Source: Piscinibacter gummiphilus (GTDB taxonomy: Bacteria; Pseudomonadota; Gammaproteobacteria; Burkholderiales; Burkholderiaceae_C). Taken from it: a stretch of 64,000 bases of DNA. Positions 25,360 through 34,685 of this stretch are shown here, in pieces. Both the position numbers and the translations under genes were made by a program. Numbering within the stretch: the stretch's first letter is position 1; each line of letters opens with the position of its first letter. Where the stretch lies: assembly GCF_032681285.1 (NCBI RefSeq), contig NZ_CP136338.1:78942-142941 (forward strand), given 5' to 3'. The notes under the pieces were generated by a model, which ran no database searches, had not been told where the DNA came from, and worked only from the letters and a program-made list of their open reading frames with translations.

Positions 25360-28350
25360 GGGGTCTCCTCGTTTTCAGTGCAATAAGTGACGGTACGCAA
25401 AGCTAGCACTGGCGCGGGGGTGGTCTGGGTAGACCGTTGATTTCATTGACTTTCCTGTTCGCTTTGTAAACGGGTATGGTGGCCTCCCACTTTTGAGGTT
25501 CACGATGCAGGGTTGGCACACAACGTTTTTGGGGATGCGTGGGCTCCCCCGCGATATCAGCGACTTCGAGATGAAGGCATTTTTCACCTTCGATGGTGCC
25601 GAGCGCGACGCAATCAATGCACGCCGAGGTGATTCCCACAAGCTTGGTCTGGCGCTCCATATTGGTTTCCTGCGCATGAGTGGGCGTTTGCTCGGTGCCT
25701 TTCGGGTAATTCCAGTACTCGTGCGGGCGCGTCAATGGCTGTACAAGAACAAGCTGGTGATCGTGCACGAGCGGGCAATTCGGACACTGATTGCGGCGGC
25801 ACTTGCCCAGCTTGAAGTTGAAACAGGCACCGCCATCGCCGCCAGCGTTGATCCAGCAACACTTGATCGCTGGCGAGCCTCAGTTTCAGAGCTGCGCCCA
25901 GATGGACAAACCCAGCAGAGTTGGCTATGGGCTGCACCGGCGAAACACTCAACCCGCCAAATCAGCGAGGTACTGGAGCGCATCGACCTGCTTTACACGC
26001 TGGACGTTCATAAGCACCTGGCAGACATCCCCGATCTCATCTTGCGCCGCTACGCGCGCCGACTTGTCTCCAGGCCGCCCTCAGCCGGAGCCAAGATCAA
26101 AGAGCCAGCGCGCACCGTGGAGGTCGCATGCTTTCTTCGGTATTGCCTGTTCACCACCACAGACCAGTTGATCCTTATGGTGCAGCGCCGGATCGCCGAT
26201 CTGTGGCGTCAGGCTGCCGCCGATGTCCCCGCTACCGTCAATTGGGCCGCAATGTACAAAACGCTGCTCGGCGAACTTGTTGCCTTGAGCGCGCAAGGTG
26301 CGGTGCCAGATGCTGAGTTGCGTGCCCGTCTTGAAGCCTTGATCACCGAAACCCAGAAACGCAAACCACCGAGCAGGGCCTCCCTGGTCCGCGAGGGATT
26401 GATTGATGGAATTCGCCCCGTGCGGTCGTTGCTCGTCGCCATTGCAAAGCTGCCCTGGCAGGCCACCGGCGAGCATCCTGCCATCGAGTACCTTGCCAAG
26501 CTGCAAGCTTTATATCTCAAAGGATCCAGAAAGCTGCCAGTTGAAGTGGTGGCACCAAGTCTGGGAATGATCTGGCAGGTTTCGATCTCCAGCCCAGACC
26601 GGGAACGGGCGTTTCAGGCGTTGGAGGTGGCCACCCTGTTTGCCCTGCGCCGCGCGGTGCGCAATGGCTCGGTCTGGATTGAGCACAGCCTGAGCTTTCG
26701 GGGTCGTGCGCGCTTGTTCTTCACGGACGAGCGTTGGCAGGCAGAGTCCAAGAAACACTATGCCCGTCTATCGTTACCCAGCAAGGCTGCCACTTTCTTG
26801 AAGCCTTTGCTGGCCAGAGTAACTGCCGGTGTCGATGCGGTGGCCGCTGCAGCCCGCAGTGGCGTACTGCGCGTGGATGATGAACTCCATTTGTCGCCAT
26901 TGCCCGCAGAGGACGAAGACCCAGAAGTGACCAAGCTGCGCGCGGCTTTGGATCACCGCATCGGTGAGGTTCAATTGCCGGAAGTGATTCTGGCCGTTGA
27001 CGCCCAGGTGCGCTTTAGCTGGATCATGCTCGGACGTGAGCCGCGCTCTACCGACGAGCTGCTGATGGTCTATGCCGGCATCATGGCCCACGGCACCAGT
27101 CTGACTGCGGTCGAATGCGCGCGCATGATTCCGCAATTGTCTGCCACCAGCATTCGCCAGGCCATGCGCTGGGCGCGGGACGAACGGCGTCTGAGCCAGG
27201 CCTGCCAGGCTGTGCTGGAATTCATGCAGCGACACCCGATTGCCGCCACCTGGGGGCGGTCCGATTTGGCATCTTCTGACATGATGAGCATGGAGACCAC
27301 CAAACGGGTGTGGCAAGCCCGGCTTGATCCTCGGCGCAACACACCTTCCATTGGAATCTACTCCCATGTAAAAGACCGGTGGGGCATCTTCCATGCGCAG
27401 CCCTTTGTGCTCAATGAGCGCCAGGCGGGCGTGGCCATTGAAGGTGTCATCCGCCAAGAAAAGCTGGAGACCAGCCAGCTTGCTGTGGATACCCATGGCT
27501 ACACCGACTTTGCCATGTCACATGCCCGTTTGCTTGGTTTTGATCTTTGCCCGCGGTTGAAGGAACTCAAACAGCGCCACCTCTTTGTGCCACGCGGCAC
27601 CAAAGTGCCCGCAGAAATCGCTGCGGTGTGCGAAGCCAATGTCGACGTCGCTTTGATCGAAAAGCATTGGGATAGTCTGGTGCACCTGGCAGCCTCGGTC
27701 ATGAGCGGACATGCCAGTGCGGTGGCAGCTCTTGCGCGGTTCGGTTCTGCCGCCCAGGGCGATCCAATCTATGAGGCTGGCGTGCAATTGGGGCGGTTGC
27801 TGCGTACGGCGTTTTTGGCTGACTACTTTGTCAAGGACGCTTTCAGGAACGAGTTGCGCCGGGTGCTCAATCGGGGCGAGGCTGTTAACGCCCTCAAGCG
27901 CGCCATTTATACCGGCCGGATCAGCCCGGCGCAGGCCAAACGTGTCGATGAAATGCAGGCTGTGGCCGATGCGTTGAGCCTGATGGCCAACATCGTGATG
28001 GCGTGGAATACCTCACAGATGCAGGCGGTCCTGGATCGCTGGTCGAACCGCCGCCAGGTCATTCCACCGGAACTGATCGGGAAGATTGCGCCCACCAGGC
28101 TGGAGAGCATCAACTTGCGGGGTGTGTTTCGCTTCCCGGTTGACCGCTATGCTGACCAAATCCTGCCTTCGCGGCCAAATGCATCGATAACTGGCACCAA
28201 TGGATGAAACCGACCACGGTTTGACGCCACGAATCGCAGATTTGAAAGTGAACAGGAAAGTCAATGAAATCAACGATCTACCAACACCACCTCCGCGCCA
28301 GTGCTAGCTTTTCGTACCGTCACTTATTGCACTGAAAACGAGGAGACCCC
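25360..28350 (+). mobile_element. IS1071, right copy, internally deleted (2991 bp)
   Basis: Both terminal repeats are intact and the sequence appears identical to the left copy except for a 213-bp deletion in tnpA. Flanking 5-mers (ACTTT left, GACTA right) are not duplicated. The copy could still be mobilised in trans by the intact left copy because its ends are present. Confidence 0.93.
25505..28207 (+). CDS. tnpA: IS1071 TnpA with in-frame 71-codon deletion
   Basis: This is a 900-aa version of the transposase. After residue 73 (GAFRVIPV) the frame jumps to LVRARQWLYKNK, omitting the 71 residues that follow in the left copy. The deletion removes part of the N-terminal DNA-binding region while keeping the frame and the catalytic domain. 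The junction has a 2-bp microhomology (TA). Activity is doubtful. The perfect match elsewhere suggests a recent duplication or gene conversion between the two copies. Confidence 0.9.
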   Translation: MQGWHTTFLGMRGLPRDISDFEMKAFFTFDGAERDAINARRGDSHKLGLALHIGFLRMSGRLLGAFRVIPVLVRARQWLYKNKLVIVHERAIRTLIAAALAQLEVETGTAIAASVDPATLDRWRASVSELRPDGQTQQSWLWAAPAKHSTRQISEVLERIDLLYTLDVHKHLADIPDLILRRYARRLVSRPPSAGAKIKEPARTVEVACFLRYCLFTTTDQLILMVQRRIADLWRQAAADVPATVNWAAMYKTLLGELVALSAQGAVPDAELRARLEALITETQKRKPPSRASLVREGLIDGIRPVRSLLVAIAKLPWQATGEHPAIEYLAKLQALYLKGSRKLPVEVVAPSLGMIWQVSISSPDRERAFQALEVATLFALRRAVRNGSVWIEHSLSFRGRARLFFTDERWQAESKKHYARLSLPSKAATFLKPLLARVTAGVDAVAAAARSGVLRVDDELHLSPLPAEDEDPEVTKLRAALDHRIGEVQLPEVILAVDAQVRFSWIMLGREPRSTDELLMVYAGIMAHGTSLTAVECARMIPQLSATSIRQAMRWARDERRLSQACQAVLEFMQRHPIAATWGRSDLASSDMMSMETTKRVWQARLDPRRNTPSIGIYSHVKDRWGIFHAQPFVLNERQAGVAIEGVIRQEKLETSQLAVDTHGYTDFAMSHARLLGFDLCPRLKELKQRHLFVPRGTKVPAEIAAVCEANVDVALIEKHWDSLVHLAASVMSGHASAVAALARFGSAAQGDPIYEAGVQLGRLLRTAFLADYFVKDAFRNELRRVLNRGEAVNALKRAIYTGRISPAQAKRVDEMQAVADALSLMANIVMAWNTSQMQAVLDRWSNRRQVIPPELIGKIAPTRLESINLRGVFRFPVDRYADQILPSRPNASITGTNG

Positions 28351-28899
28351 GACTATTCCGAGGCTGTTAAGCAGGAGGCTCTTGATGCAGCCGCTGGGCG
28401 GGATGGCTGGCCGCAGGAGTTCGAGCGATGGTTCTTGCAGATCGCGGCCGAACACTCTTCCATGTATGACCAAGAGGACGCCCTTGTGGCGTTTCCTGCG
28501 GACACTCCCAAACACTGGGGAGATTGGGGCATGCTTGTGGACACCCCCCTGCGCTTCTATGGCGAAGAGTTTCGCCTTCCGGTCGCCATCCTCAACGCAA
28601 TGTATTCGGCGAAGCTGGGTAAGCCAATCGGCCTCAATCGCAAGCACTTTATCGAAGTCGCGCACTACGTTGCGGCTTCGCACCCTCGATACCTTTTGTG
28701 GTTCCGTAGGGCGTTGCAGGTGTATGGCCGCGCAGGCCTGCTAAAGGAACAAGATCGAAGTGGCAACTGGGCAAAACGGGTACGGTCGTACTTGTTTGAG
28801 ATGAAAGAGGACCCGGAGAAGTTCGCGTCAGATCAGTCGCATCAACTTCTGGTTGAGTTTCTATTCCCCGAACTTGTGCCGCTGCCTGTGTGGCCGTAA
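28351..28899 (+). pseudogene. Unknown gene truncated at 5' end by IS1071
   Basis: The frame is open from the IS1071 border (DYSEAVKQEAL...) for 182 codons to a stop at 28899. It contains HWGDWGMLVDTPLRFYGE and SHPRYLLWFRRALQVYGRAG. It is hydrophilic and no known domain was recognised. The start and an unknown amount of N-terminal sequence are lost. An internal TTG could restart translation but lacks a ribosome site. Confidence 0.6.
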
Positions 28900-28964
28900 A
28901 TGATTGCCGCCTAAGTACCTAACAAGACGTCCGAGTCCAGGTTTCAAGGGCAAGAAAGGATCCG

Positions 28965-29651
28965 ATGGAACAACTGAGCTTCGCAGAGTTATTGATACAG
29001 GCACCTTATGCCGACAAGATCAACGCCATCGCGTCCGACGAATACGCTCAAGCTGCGTCTTATGCCTACAACCGCCTGCTCACCTATAAGGCGGCCGCCG
29101 CAAAGCAACTTGAGCGTATGCAAGAAGCAAAGGCCGTTTCTGCGCGATACATCGTGGCGAACGAGCCAAGGGCCGCTGATGGCTGGCTGGCAATGAAGAA
29201 TTTCGTTGAGGGATATCGCGACGCCGCAGCCTCACTCATCTACGAGACTCATTTCTACTTTATTGCGTGGCACAACTGCTCGGAGATGCTTGAGACACTC
29301 ACCAAAGACCCCGCATTCCGGGAGGCTCGAAAGGCATACACGAAGAATGCCAAGATGTGGCATCACTACAAAGCTGCGAGACACAGTTTCGAGCACTTCG
29401 CAGATCGCCTTCCTGGCGGCAGCGAGCACGAAAGGAAGATGGTGGAAGTCACGCCACCTGGGGGATCGCCTCTGAAGATCTTTTTCGGGTTCGTGGGGGA
29501 CAACTATGAGCATTCAGATCAAGTCTGGGATATCGGCCAAGCCAGCCTAGACAACCTCTATGGCGCAATCGATGCTGTGCTCAGTGCCCTGTACCCGATC
29601 GTCGACAAGCTCGTGGCCGAGAAGTTTCCACGCGGCGCCAAAGAGCTTTAG
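28965..29651 (+). CDS. Hypothetical helical protein
   Basis: This is a 228-aa, helix-rich cytoplasmic protein, possibly HEPN-like. YKAARHSFEHFADRLPGG near residues 135-152 resembles the Arg/His helix seen in some HEPN-fold and abortive-infection proteins, but the match is weak. AGGAT lies upstream of ATG 28965. It is 65 bases after the truncated gene and may have been its partner. It is not otherwise recognised. Confidence 0.55.
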   Translation: MEQLSFAELLIQAPYADKINAIASDEYAQAASYAYNRLLTYKAAAAKQLERMQEAKAVSARYIVANEPRAADGWLAMKNFVEGYRDAAASLIYETHFYFIAWHNCSEMLETLTKDPAFREARKAYTKNAKMWHHYKAARHSFEHFADRLPGGSEHERKMVEVTPPGGSPLKIFFGFVGDNYEHSDQVWDIGQASLDNLYGAIDAVLSALYPIVDKLVAEKFPRGAKEL

Positions 29652-29822
29652 GCTGAAACGCAACGGTCACCAACTCCGCGCTCTGCGCCTGCACGCGCAA
29701 GACAGTTGCGGAGCGTGCCAGAGCGGCAATACGAAGGCTAGTCGTTTACGCAAAGCCTCACCATCCGCACTCCTCAAATCGACCAACGACTTAGCGCTAG
29801 GCGCAATCTATAGGAGACGTTC

Positions 29823-31256
29823 ATGATCCTCGAGGCTCGTGCAGTTGCTCAACCCCGCATAGGGGCAGAGGAGGCTGAGTTCTCTGAGTATCTCCGTGGC
29901 GTCGCGCTGGGGAGCTACGCTCGAAACCACTCTCTTATTCGACTTGGTCGCGATGCGTCGTTCTGGCATCCAGAAAACGAGCCTACGCTGCATAGGTTCG
30001 CGGTGTTTGTGCACGAATATTTGCACTTTATCCACAACTATTCGACCGTTGTAGGGCTCTATGACTTCTTCGTGCAGCTGCGCTTAGTGCGCCTCTATTG
30101 CAGCACGGTCGACAGTGAAGGCAAGTCACACGGAGAACGGGTTCTGTCGTCGGGGGAACAGGAGGAGTCGCGAAGCGTGCTGGCATGGCGGCGGCACCTC
30201 CGCGGTAGTGCCGGAGGCAACGCGTTGAACGCGCTTCGCCGAGCGAAGGCACATCCACCGCTTATGCGAATAGAGAGTAGCGACTTTCAGCTAGTGATCG
30301 GGCCCCAGAAGATTGATGCTCATCACGTCAGTGCCATCTTTGATGCAAGCGAACTTGGAGTCGGACTCGCGAGCATCGAGATCCAGCTTGGCGGCGACGT
30401 TTTAATGGAAGGTTGCGCGATTGAGGCCGAGTGTCTTCTGTACGAGAAGTTCGGAGCATCGGCAGGTGAGGTAAGAAAGCAGCTACCTGCCTACCCATAC
30501 CTAACTGCTAGAGCGGTATTCGAGGGCATTGCCGGCTTCAGTCCTACCAGCGGATTTCTCTGCCGTGTGTGTGTTCTTGCGCTTCAAAGCACAGATCCTG
30601 GTGCTGCATTCGTGCAGCTCGCTGAAGCCTGCAAGATAGCCGACTTGAGTGTCCGTGAGTCCGACCTCATCCGCATCTTCTTGGCAAACAGCAAGGACTT
30701 CTTCCGCTCGGCCGTCCAACTCATTCTCGAGGAGAGCTTACAGCGAGAAGTTGCACCCTTTGCAACGCGCGGCCTTGCCGGACGGGGCCTTCAACGGATG
30801 GCCGGTTGGGCAAACGACTTGTTCAACAGGAGACTGGAGGACGAGTTCTTTGAATTGGGCCCTGTCGAAACCATGCCGGACTTAGTACCCATGGTTGCGA
30901 TGCTCCGTTCGCTGCCTACTTGCCCCGTCGTTCAGGAGATTGATACCAGCACGGACTCGCAGGAGCTGTTGTACTTTTCAGAGATTGAGGTTCCGGTCGA
31001 GCTGACCCGAGAAATCGGAGCAGCACAAGCACTATTCCATCTAACGGATGCCCATACCTTCAACGGAGTGTTCTCAGAGACGCCTCCGGCTGTCAGCCGT
31101 GCCTGCCCGTTTTTCAAAGCTTGTCGAGCACCTCTCGCCACAGCGAGCCCCGAAATCTGTGGACGCCGCCCATGGGAGTCCTTCAGTCCTGCGGCAACCG
31201 AGGGCTGCTTCTACAGCGCAGGCGTGATTTGCTCTCGTGGCCGCTCTGACCTCTAG
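29823..31256 (+). CDS. Putative zinc metallopeptidase with HEYLH motif
   Basis: This 477-aa protein has no recognised family. Residues 62-72 read FVHEYLHFIHN, a proper HExxH zinc-protease motif (H64, E65, H68). E196 or E201 in MEGCAIEAE could be the third ligand of a gluzincin. The C-terminus is Cys-rich (RACPFFKACR, CFYSAGVICS). There is no signal peptide. AGGAGA lies close before ATG 29823. The gene stands alone before the convergent helicase gene. Protease function rests on the motif only. Confidence 0.6.
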   Translation: MILEARAVAQPRIGAEEAEFSEYLRGVALGSYARNHSLIRLGRDASFWHPENEPTLHRFAVFVHEYLHFIHNYSTVVGLYDFFVQLRLVRLYCSTVDSEGKSHGERVLSSGEQEESRSVLAWRRHLRGSAGGNALNALRRAKAHPPLMRIESSDFQLVIGPQKIDAHHVSAIFDASELGVGLASIEIQLGGDVLMEGCAIEAECLLYEKFGASAGEVRKQLPAYPYLTARAVFEGIAGFSPTSGFLCRVCVLALQSTDPGAAFVQLAEACKIADLSVRESDLIRIFLANSKDFFRSAVQLILEESLQREVAPFATRGLAGRGLQRMAGWANDLFNRRLEDEFFELGPVETMPDLVPMVAMLRSLPTCPVVQEIDTSTDSQELLYFSEIEVPVELTREIGAAQALFHLTDAHTFNGVFSETPPAVSRACPFFKACRAPLATASPEICGRRPWESFSPAATEGCFYSAGVICSRGRSDL

Positions 31257-33861
31257 CGACATCGACCGTATGAGGACCGGCCTCTTGCAAAACCGGTCTA
31301 CCGACCACTAAACCGCGTGGTCCTCTCGGCTCCATCTGGAAGTCGACCGCTATTCGTTTCGGCATTCCGGGAGTACTTGCATCTGGGATGGTTTGAGCAA
31401 CCAAAGAAACGTCCATAGCGTCCTGTCTTTGGAATGACAAAGCCGATACCGCACGTTGGGCACAAGTCAGAGTCACTCTCCATTCCATCGACGTCTTGCA
31501 CTCTGATGCGGTGGTCTCGAATCAACTCGGTTATGAAAGCCGACTCTTTGCGCGCGATCGTCACCAGCGTCACCGTTTGCCGAGCGCGGGTCAACGCAAC
31601 GTAGAAGAGACGCCTCTCTTCGGCAAACACATACGAATCACCACCGGGCATGGCCAGCTGCAGCACAGGGTCGTCAACCACTTGGCTGGGGAAGCCGAGG
31701 GTCTCCGAGCTCATTCGAGGCACGATCACATGATCCCTCTCTAGGCCTTTCGATGAGTGCACCGTGTGGAACTTCACCTCCACCCTGTCAGCATCAAAGC
31801 GCGATGGAAGATTGGCCGCATCGCGCCCATAGCGCCCGAGCACCAACACAGAGGCTTTCGTGCCGTCGGACTGCTCGCATGCGATCTTGTCGACCACCGC
31901 CTCGATCGCCGAGCGCATTTCAGATTCATCACGGGCGCGGACGATGCGCACCGGGTCAACCACGTTCGGCTTTGGCGACTTCACGTTCTTGCGTAGTTGC
32001 CGAGGATTCTTCTGAACGAAGTGGCTGCTGATGTCGCAAAGCGCCTGCGGGCATCGGAAGGTCGTCGCCAAAGTCATCGTGACGGCCTTGCCAAACATGG
32101 ACTCGAACCCCGTCATCACCGAGAGATCCGCACCCGCAAACCGGTTGATGCTCTGCCAATCGTCTCCAACCGCGAAGAGATGCGTGTACGGCTTGCTAGT
32201 CAAAGCAGAGAGGATGCGAGCCCGGGCATGACTGACATCCTGAAACTCGTCGACCATCACCAGCTTGTACGGGCTGTCCCATCGACCTTGTTCGATGAAC
32301 TCCGATGCAAGATTCAGCATGTCCTCGAAGTCAATCGCCTTGTGCGCACGCAGCCGCTCCTCCCAGCGTGCCCAAAGCTTCTCAAAGATGCTGAGGAAAA
32401 GCGCGTGGCGGTACTTGAAGTGCCCGGCCGTGCCTGCATTGAGGCGCTGGTGAAGCTCTCTGATCGACAGTCTGTTGCTCTTCGCATGGGTCAGGAATGA
32501 CCGAATCGTCCCAACAAGTCGAGGGCTCTCTACGGGCTGCCGCCCGGGTATCGGCCGATCTGGGTTGGCGTCAAGGGTGACGCCCAGCCGCCTGAGTTCG
32601 TGCTCCAGGTAGATGAAGGCCCGGCCGGACCAAAGATCAGCCATCGTCGTTTCGAGAAGGCGGGTGCCATGCAGCGCATGCAGCTGCTTCTTCCAGGTCA
32701 TGCCCTCCTTGTAGCCGACGAACTCCGACGGAGGTTCACCATTGGCATCGAGCGCCCAATGCTCGAGATAGGCATCGGCATCTGGCAGGTAGAAATCTGG
32801 CTGATACTGACGATGCGATGCATCTGCGGTGTCCACCCTGTAGGGCGCCTCGTACAAGTAGCGGACGCCGTTGTAGAACAGCCAGTTCGCAATCACGAGT
32901 TCACCGCGACTGCGAACGACCTCGTTGTTCAAGGTTCGAAACCCATCTCTGCTCGCCTGCTTGTCCCAAGCATCTGGGTTCGAGGCCTCGCTTCCAAAGC
33001 GGGGCAGGTCTTGGCCGAAGATGAGACGGAACAAATCCCATTGCGTCCGGAAAACAGGGTCAACGCTTTTAAGTTCATCCACCATTTCCAAGAGTGCTTC
33101 CTGCTCTTGGCCGGTCTGCACCCATGTAGCAACAGACGGACGTCTTCCGGTGGAGTTGCCGATGACTTCCAGACCGAAGGCATGAAACGTCTTTGCTGCG
33201 ACGCGCTCTGCCGGCAAGCCCAAAGGCTTCAAACGCGCTTTGATTCGCTCCCGCATCTCCACCGCAGCATCGTTGTTGAATGCCAGGAGCAGCATCTCAT
33301 CGGGAGAAAAGTAGTTCCGTTTTAGTGCGTAGCCCGCCTTGGCCACCATCGTCGATGTCTTGCCTGAACCGGCCGACGCGACCAGCAACACTCGACTATC
33401 AAAGCAGATCACGGCTTCGGCCTGCTCCTGCGTCAAGGGCGACTTCTCAACAGAGTCGAAGAAGGCTCTCGACTCGACGAGCTCTTGCCTCATCTGACGT
33501 TGGTTGATCGCATCGGCCACTGTAGAGAATGGCTTCTGCCAAAAGGCAACACTCTCCTGGGCACCACTCGACTCTGCCTTGAGAAACCCGGCTACCTCAG
33601 GCTCTATGAGGAGATGTGTAAGCGCAGAAGGCTGCCCTGCTGAGACGCGGCTCTTGAACTCTTCACTGAGCCAGCCACGCTGCCGCAGTTGCTCAAGGCA
33701 TGCTGCCTTGGTGTCAGCAGCCCATCGAACGACCTCGTTGAGCGCGGGCGCAAACTGGCTCGCCAGCTCGGCTGTCCGAATTCGGCGCCGTATCGCAGCG
33801 ACGACCAGTCCGACCGCTTGCCTGAGCTTACGGGCCTGCGCATTTGGAAGGCCGTCAAGAA

Positions 33862-33869
33862 GGTGTTGA
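33862..33869. repeat. IS66 target-site duplication GGTGTTGA (left; right copy 36251-36258)
   Basis: The same 8 bases flank both ends of the IS66 element inside helD. Eight base pairs is the usual IS66 duplication length. Confidence 0.95.
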
Positions 33870-33949
33870 GTAAGCGTCCGCCGAACCCGTCTTGAATTGC
33901 GGTGAGCCGGCGATAACGATCCTGTCCAGTTAACGAATAGCTGGACACG

Positions 33950-34294
33950 ATGGGAACGGAGAACAGTCGCAAGCGCCGACGCTACGGGCAGGAATTGAAG
34001 GCGCAGATCCTGGCCGAGTGCGATCAGCCAGGTGCGTCAGTGGCCAAGGTGGCGATGGCGCATGGGATCAACGCCAACATCGTGCACGGTTGGCGCAAGC
34101 TGGCACGCGAGGCTGGGGCGATCTCGGTGACCGGGTCGTTCGTTCCCGTAGCCGTGCCACCGGTGGCGCCCCGGCCAACGGAAGAACGCGCCATCGAGGT
34201 CGAGTTGCGCCGCGGCGGCATCACGGTCAAGCTGCGCTGGCCGATGAGCGCGGCGATGGACCTGTCGGCCTGGATGCGCGAGCTGCTCCAGTGA
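33950..34294 (+). CDS. tnpA: IS66 accessory protein TnpA
   Basis: This 114-aa IS66 TnpA has an IS3-like HTH (ELKAQILAECDQPGASVAKVAMAHGINANIVHGWRKLA, in pieces). It is needed with TnpB for efficient IS66 transposition. Its TGA overlaps the GTG start of tnpB (GTGA), so translation is coupled. Confidence 0.92.
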   Translation: MGTENSRKRRRYGQELKAQILAECDQPGASVAKVAMAHGINANIVHGWRKLAREAGAISVTGSFVPVAVPPVAPRPTEERAIEVELRRGGITVKLRWPMSAAMDLSAWMRELLQ

Positions 34295-34623
34295 TCCGCA
34301 TCGATGCGATGTGGCTGGCGATCGAACCGCTGGACATGCGAGCCGGCACCGAGGCCGCATTGGCCCGTGTGATCTCGGTGTTCGGTGCCGCGCGCCCCCA
34401 TCACGCCTACCTCTTCGCCAACCGCCGTGCCAACCGCATGAAGGTGCTCGTGCACGATGGCATCGGCGTGTGGCTGGCAGCCAGACGGCTCAACAGCGGC
34501 AAGTTCGCCTGGCCCCGGGATATCACCGGCACGCTGACGCTGAACCAGGCCCAGTTCGATGCGCTCGTGCTGGGCCTGCCCTGGCAACGCATCGGCGAGG
34601 CCGGTGTGATCACGCTGCTGTAG
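34291..34623 (+). CDS. tnpB: IS66 accessory protein TnpB
   Basis: This 110-aa IS66 Orf2/TnpB starts at GTG 34291 (IRIDAMWLAIEPLDMRAG), overlapping the tnpA stop. Family hallmarks are HHAYLFANRRANRMKVLVHDG and the end GEAGVITLL. Confidence 0.92.
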   Translation: MIRIDAMWLAIEPLDMRAGTEAALARVISVFGAARPHHAYLFANRRANRMKVLVHDGIGVWLAARRLNSGKFAWPRDITGTLTLNQAQFDALVLGLPWQRIGEAGVITLL

Positions 34624-34685
34624 CGCGTCCATTGCGGCATCTGCCGATGTGCTGGCGAATGTGGACCCAGGCACGATCACGCTCC

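Larger units (their letters stand above)
15329..28350. mobile_element. IS1071-bounded composite unit with catabolic-type cargo
   Basis: Two direct IS1071 copies (15329-18532 and 25360-28350) flank 6827 bases of cargo: split IS91-type transposase fragments, a carboxylesterase, a Bug solute-binding protein, and truncated kefC and lpdA. IS1071 composites are well known for carrying xenobiotic-degradation genes in Burkholderiales. The outer flanks (ACCTT left, GACTA right) are not a 5-bp duplication. The unit therefore did not insert cleanly as a whole, or it has been rearranged since. Confidence 0.85.

Noticed and set aside
15329..28350. A clean composite-transposon insertion with a 5-bp target duplication
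   Set aside because: The outer flanks are ACCTT and GACTA, and each IS1071 copy also lacks matching flanks, so no duplication can be claimed.
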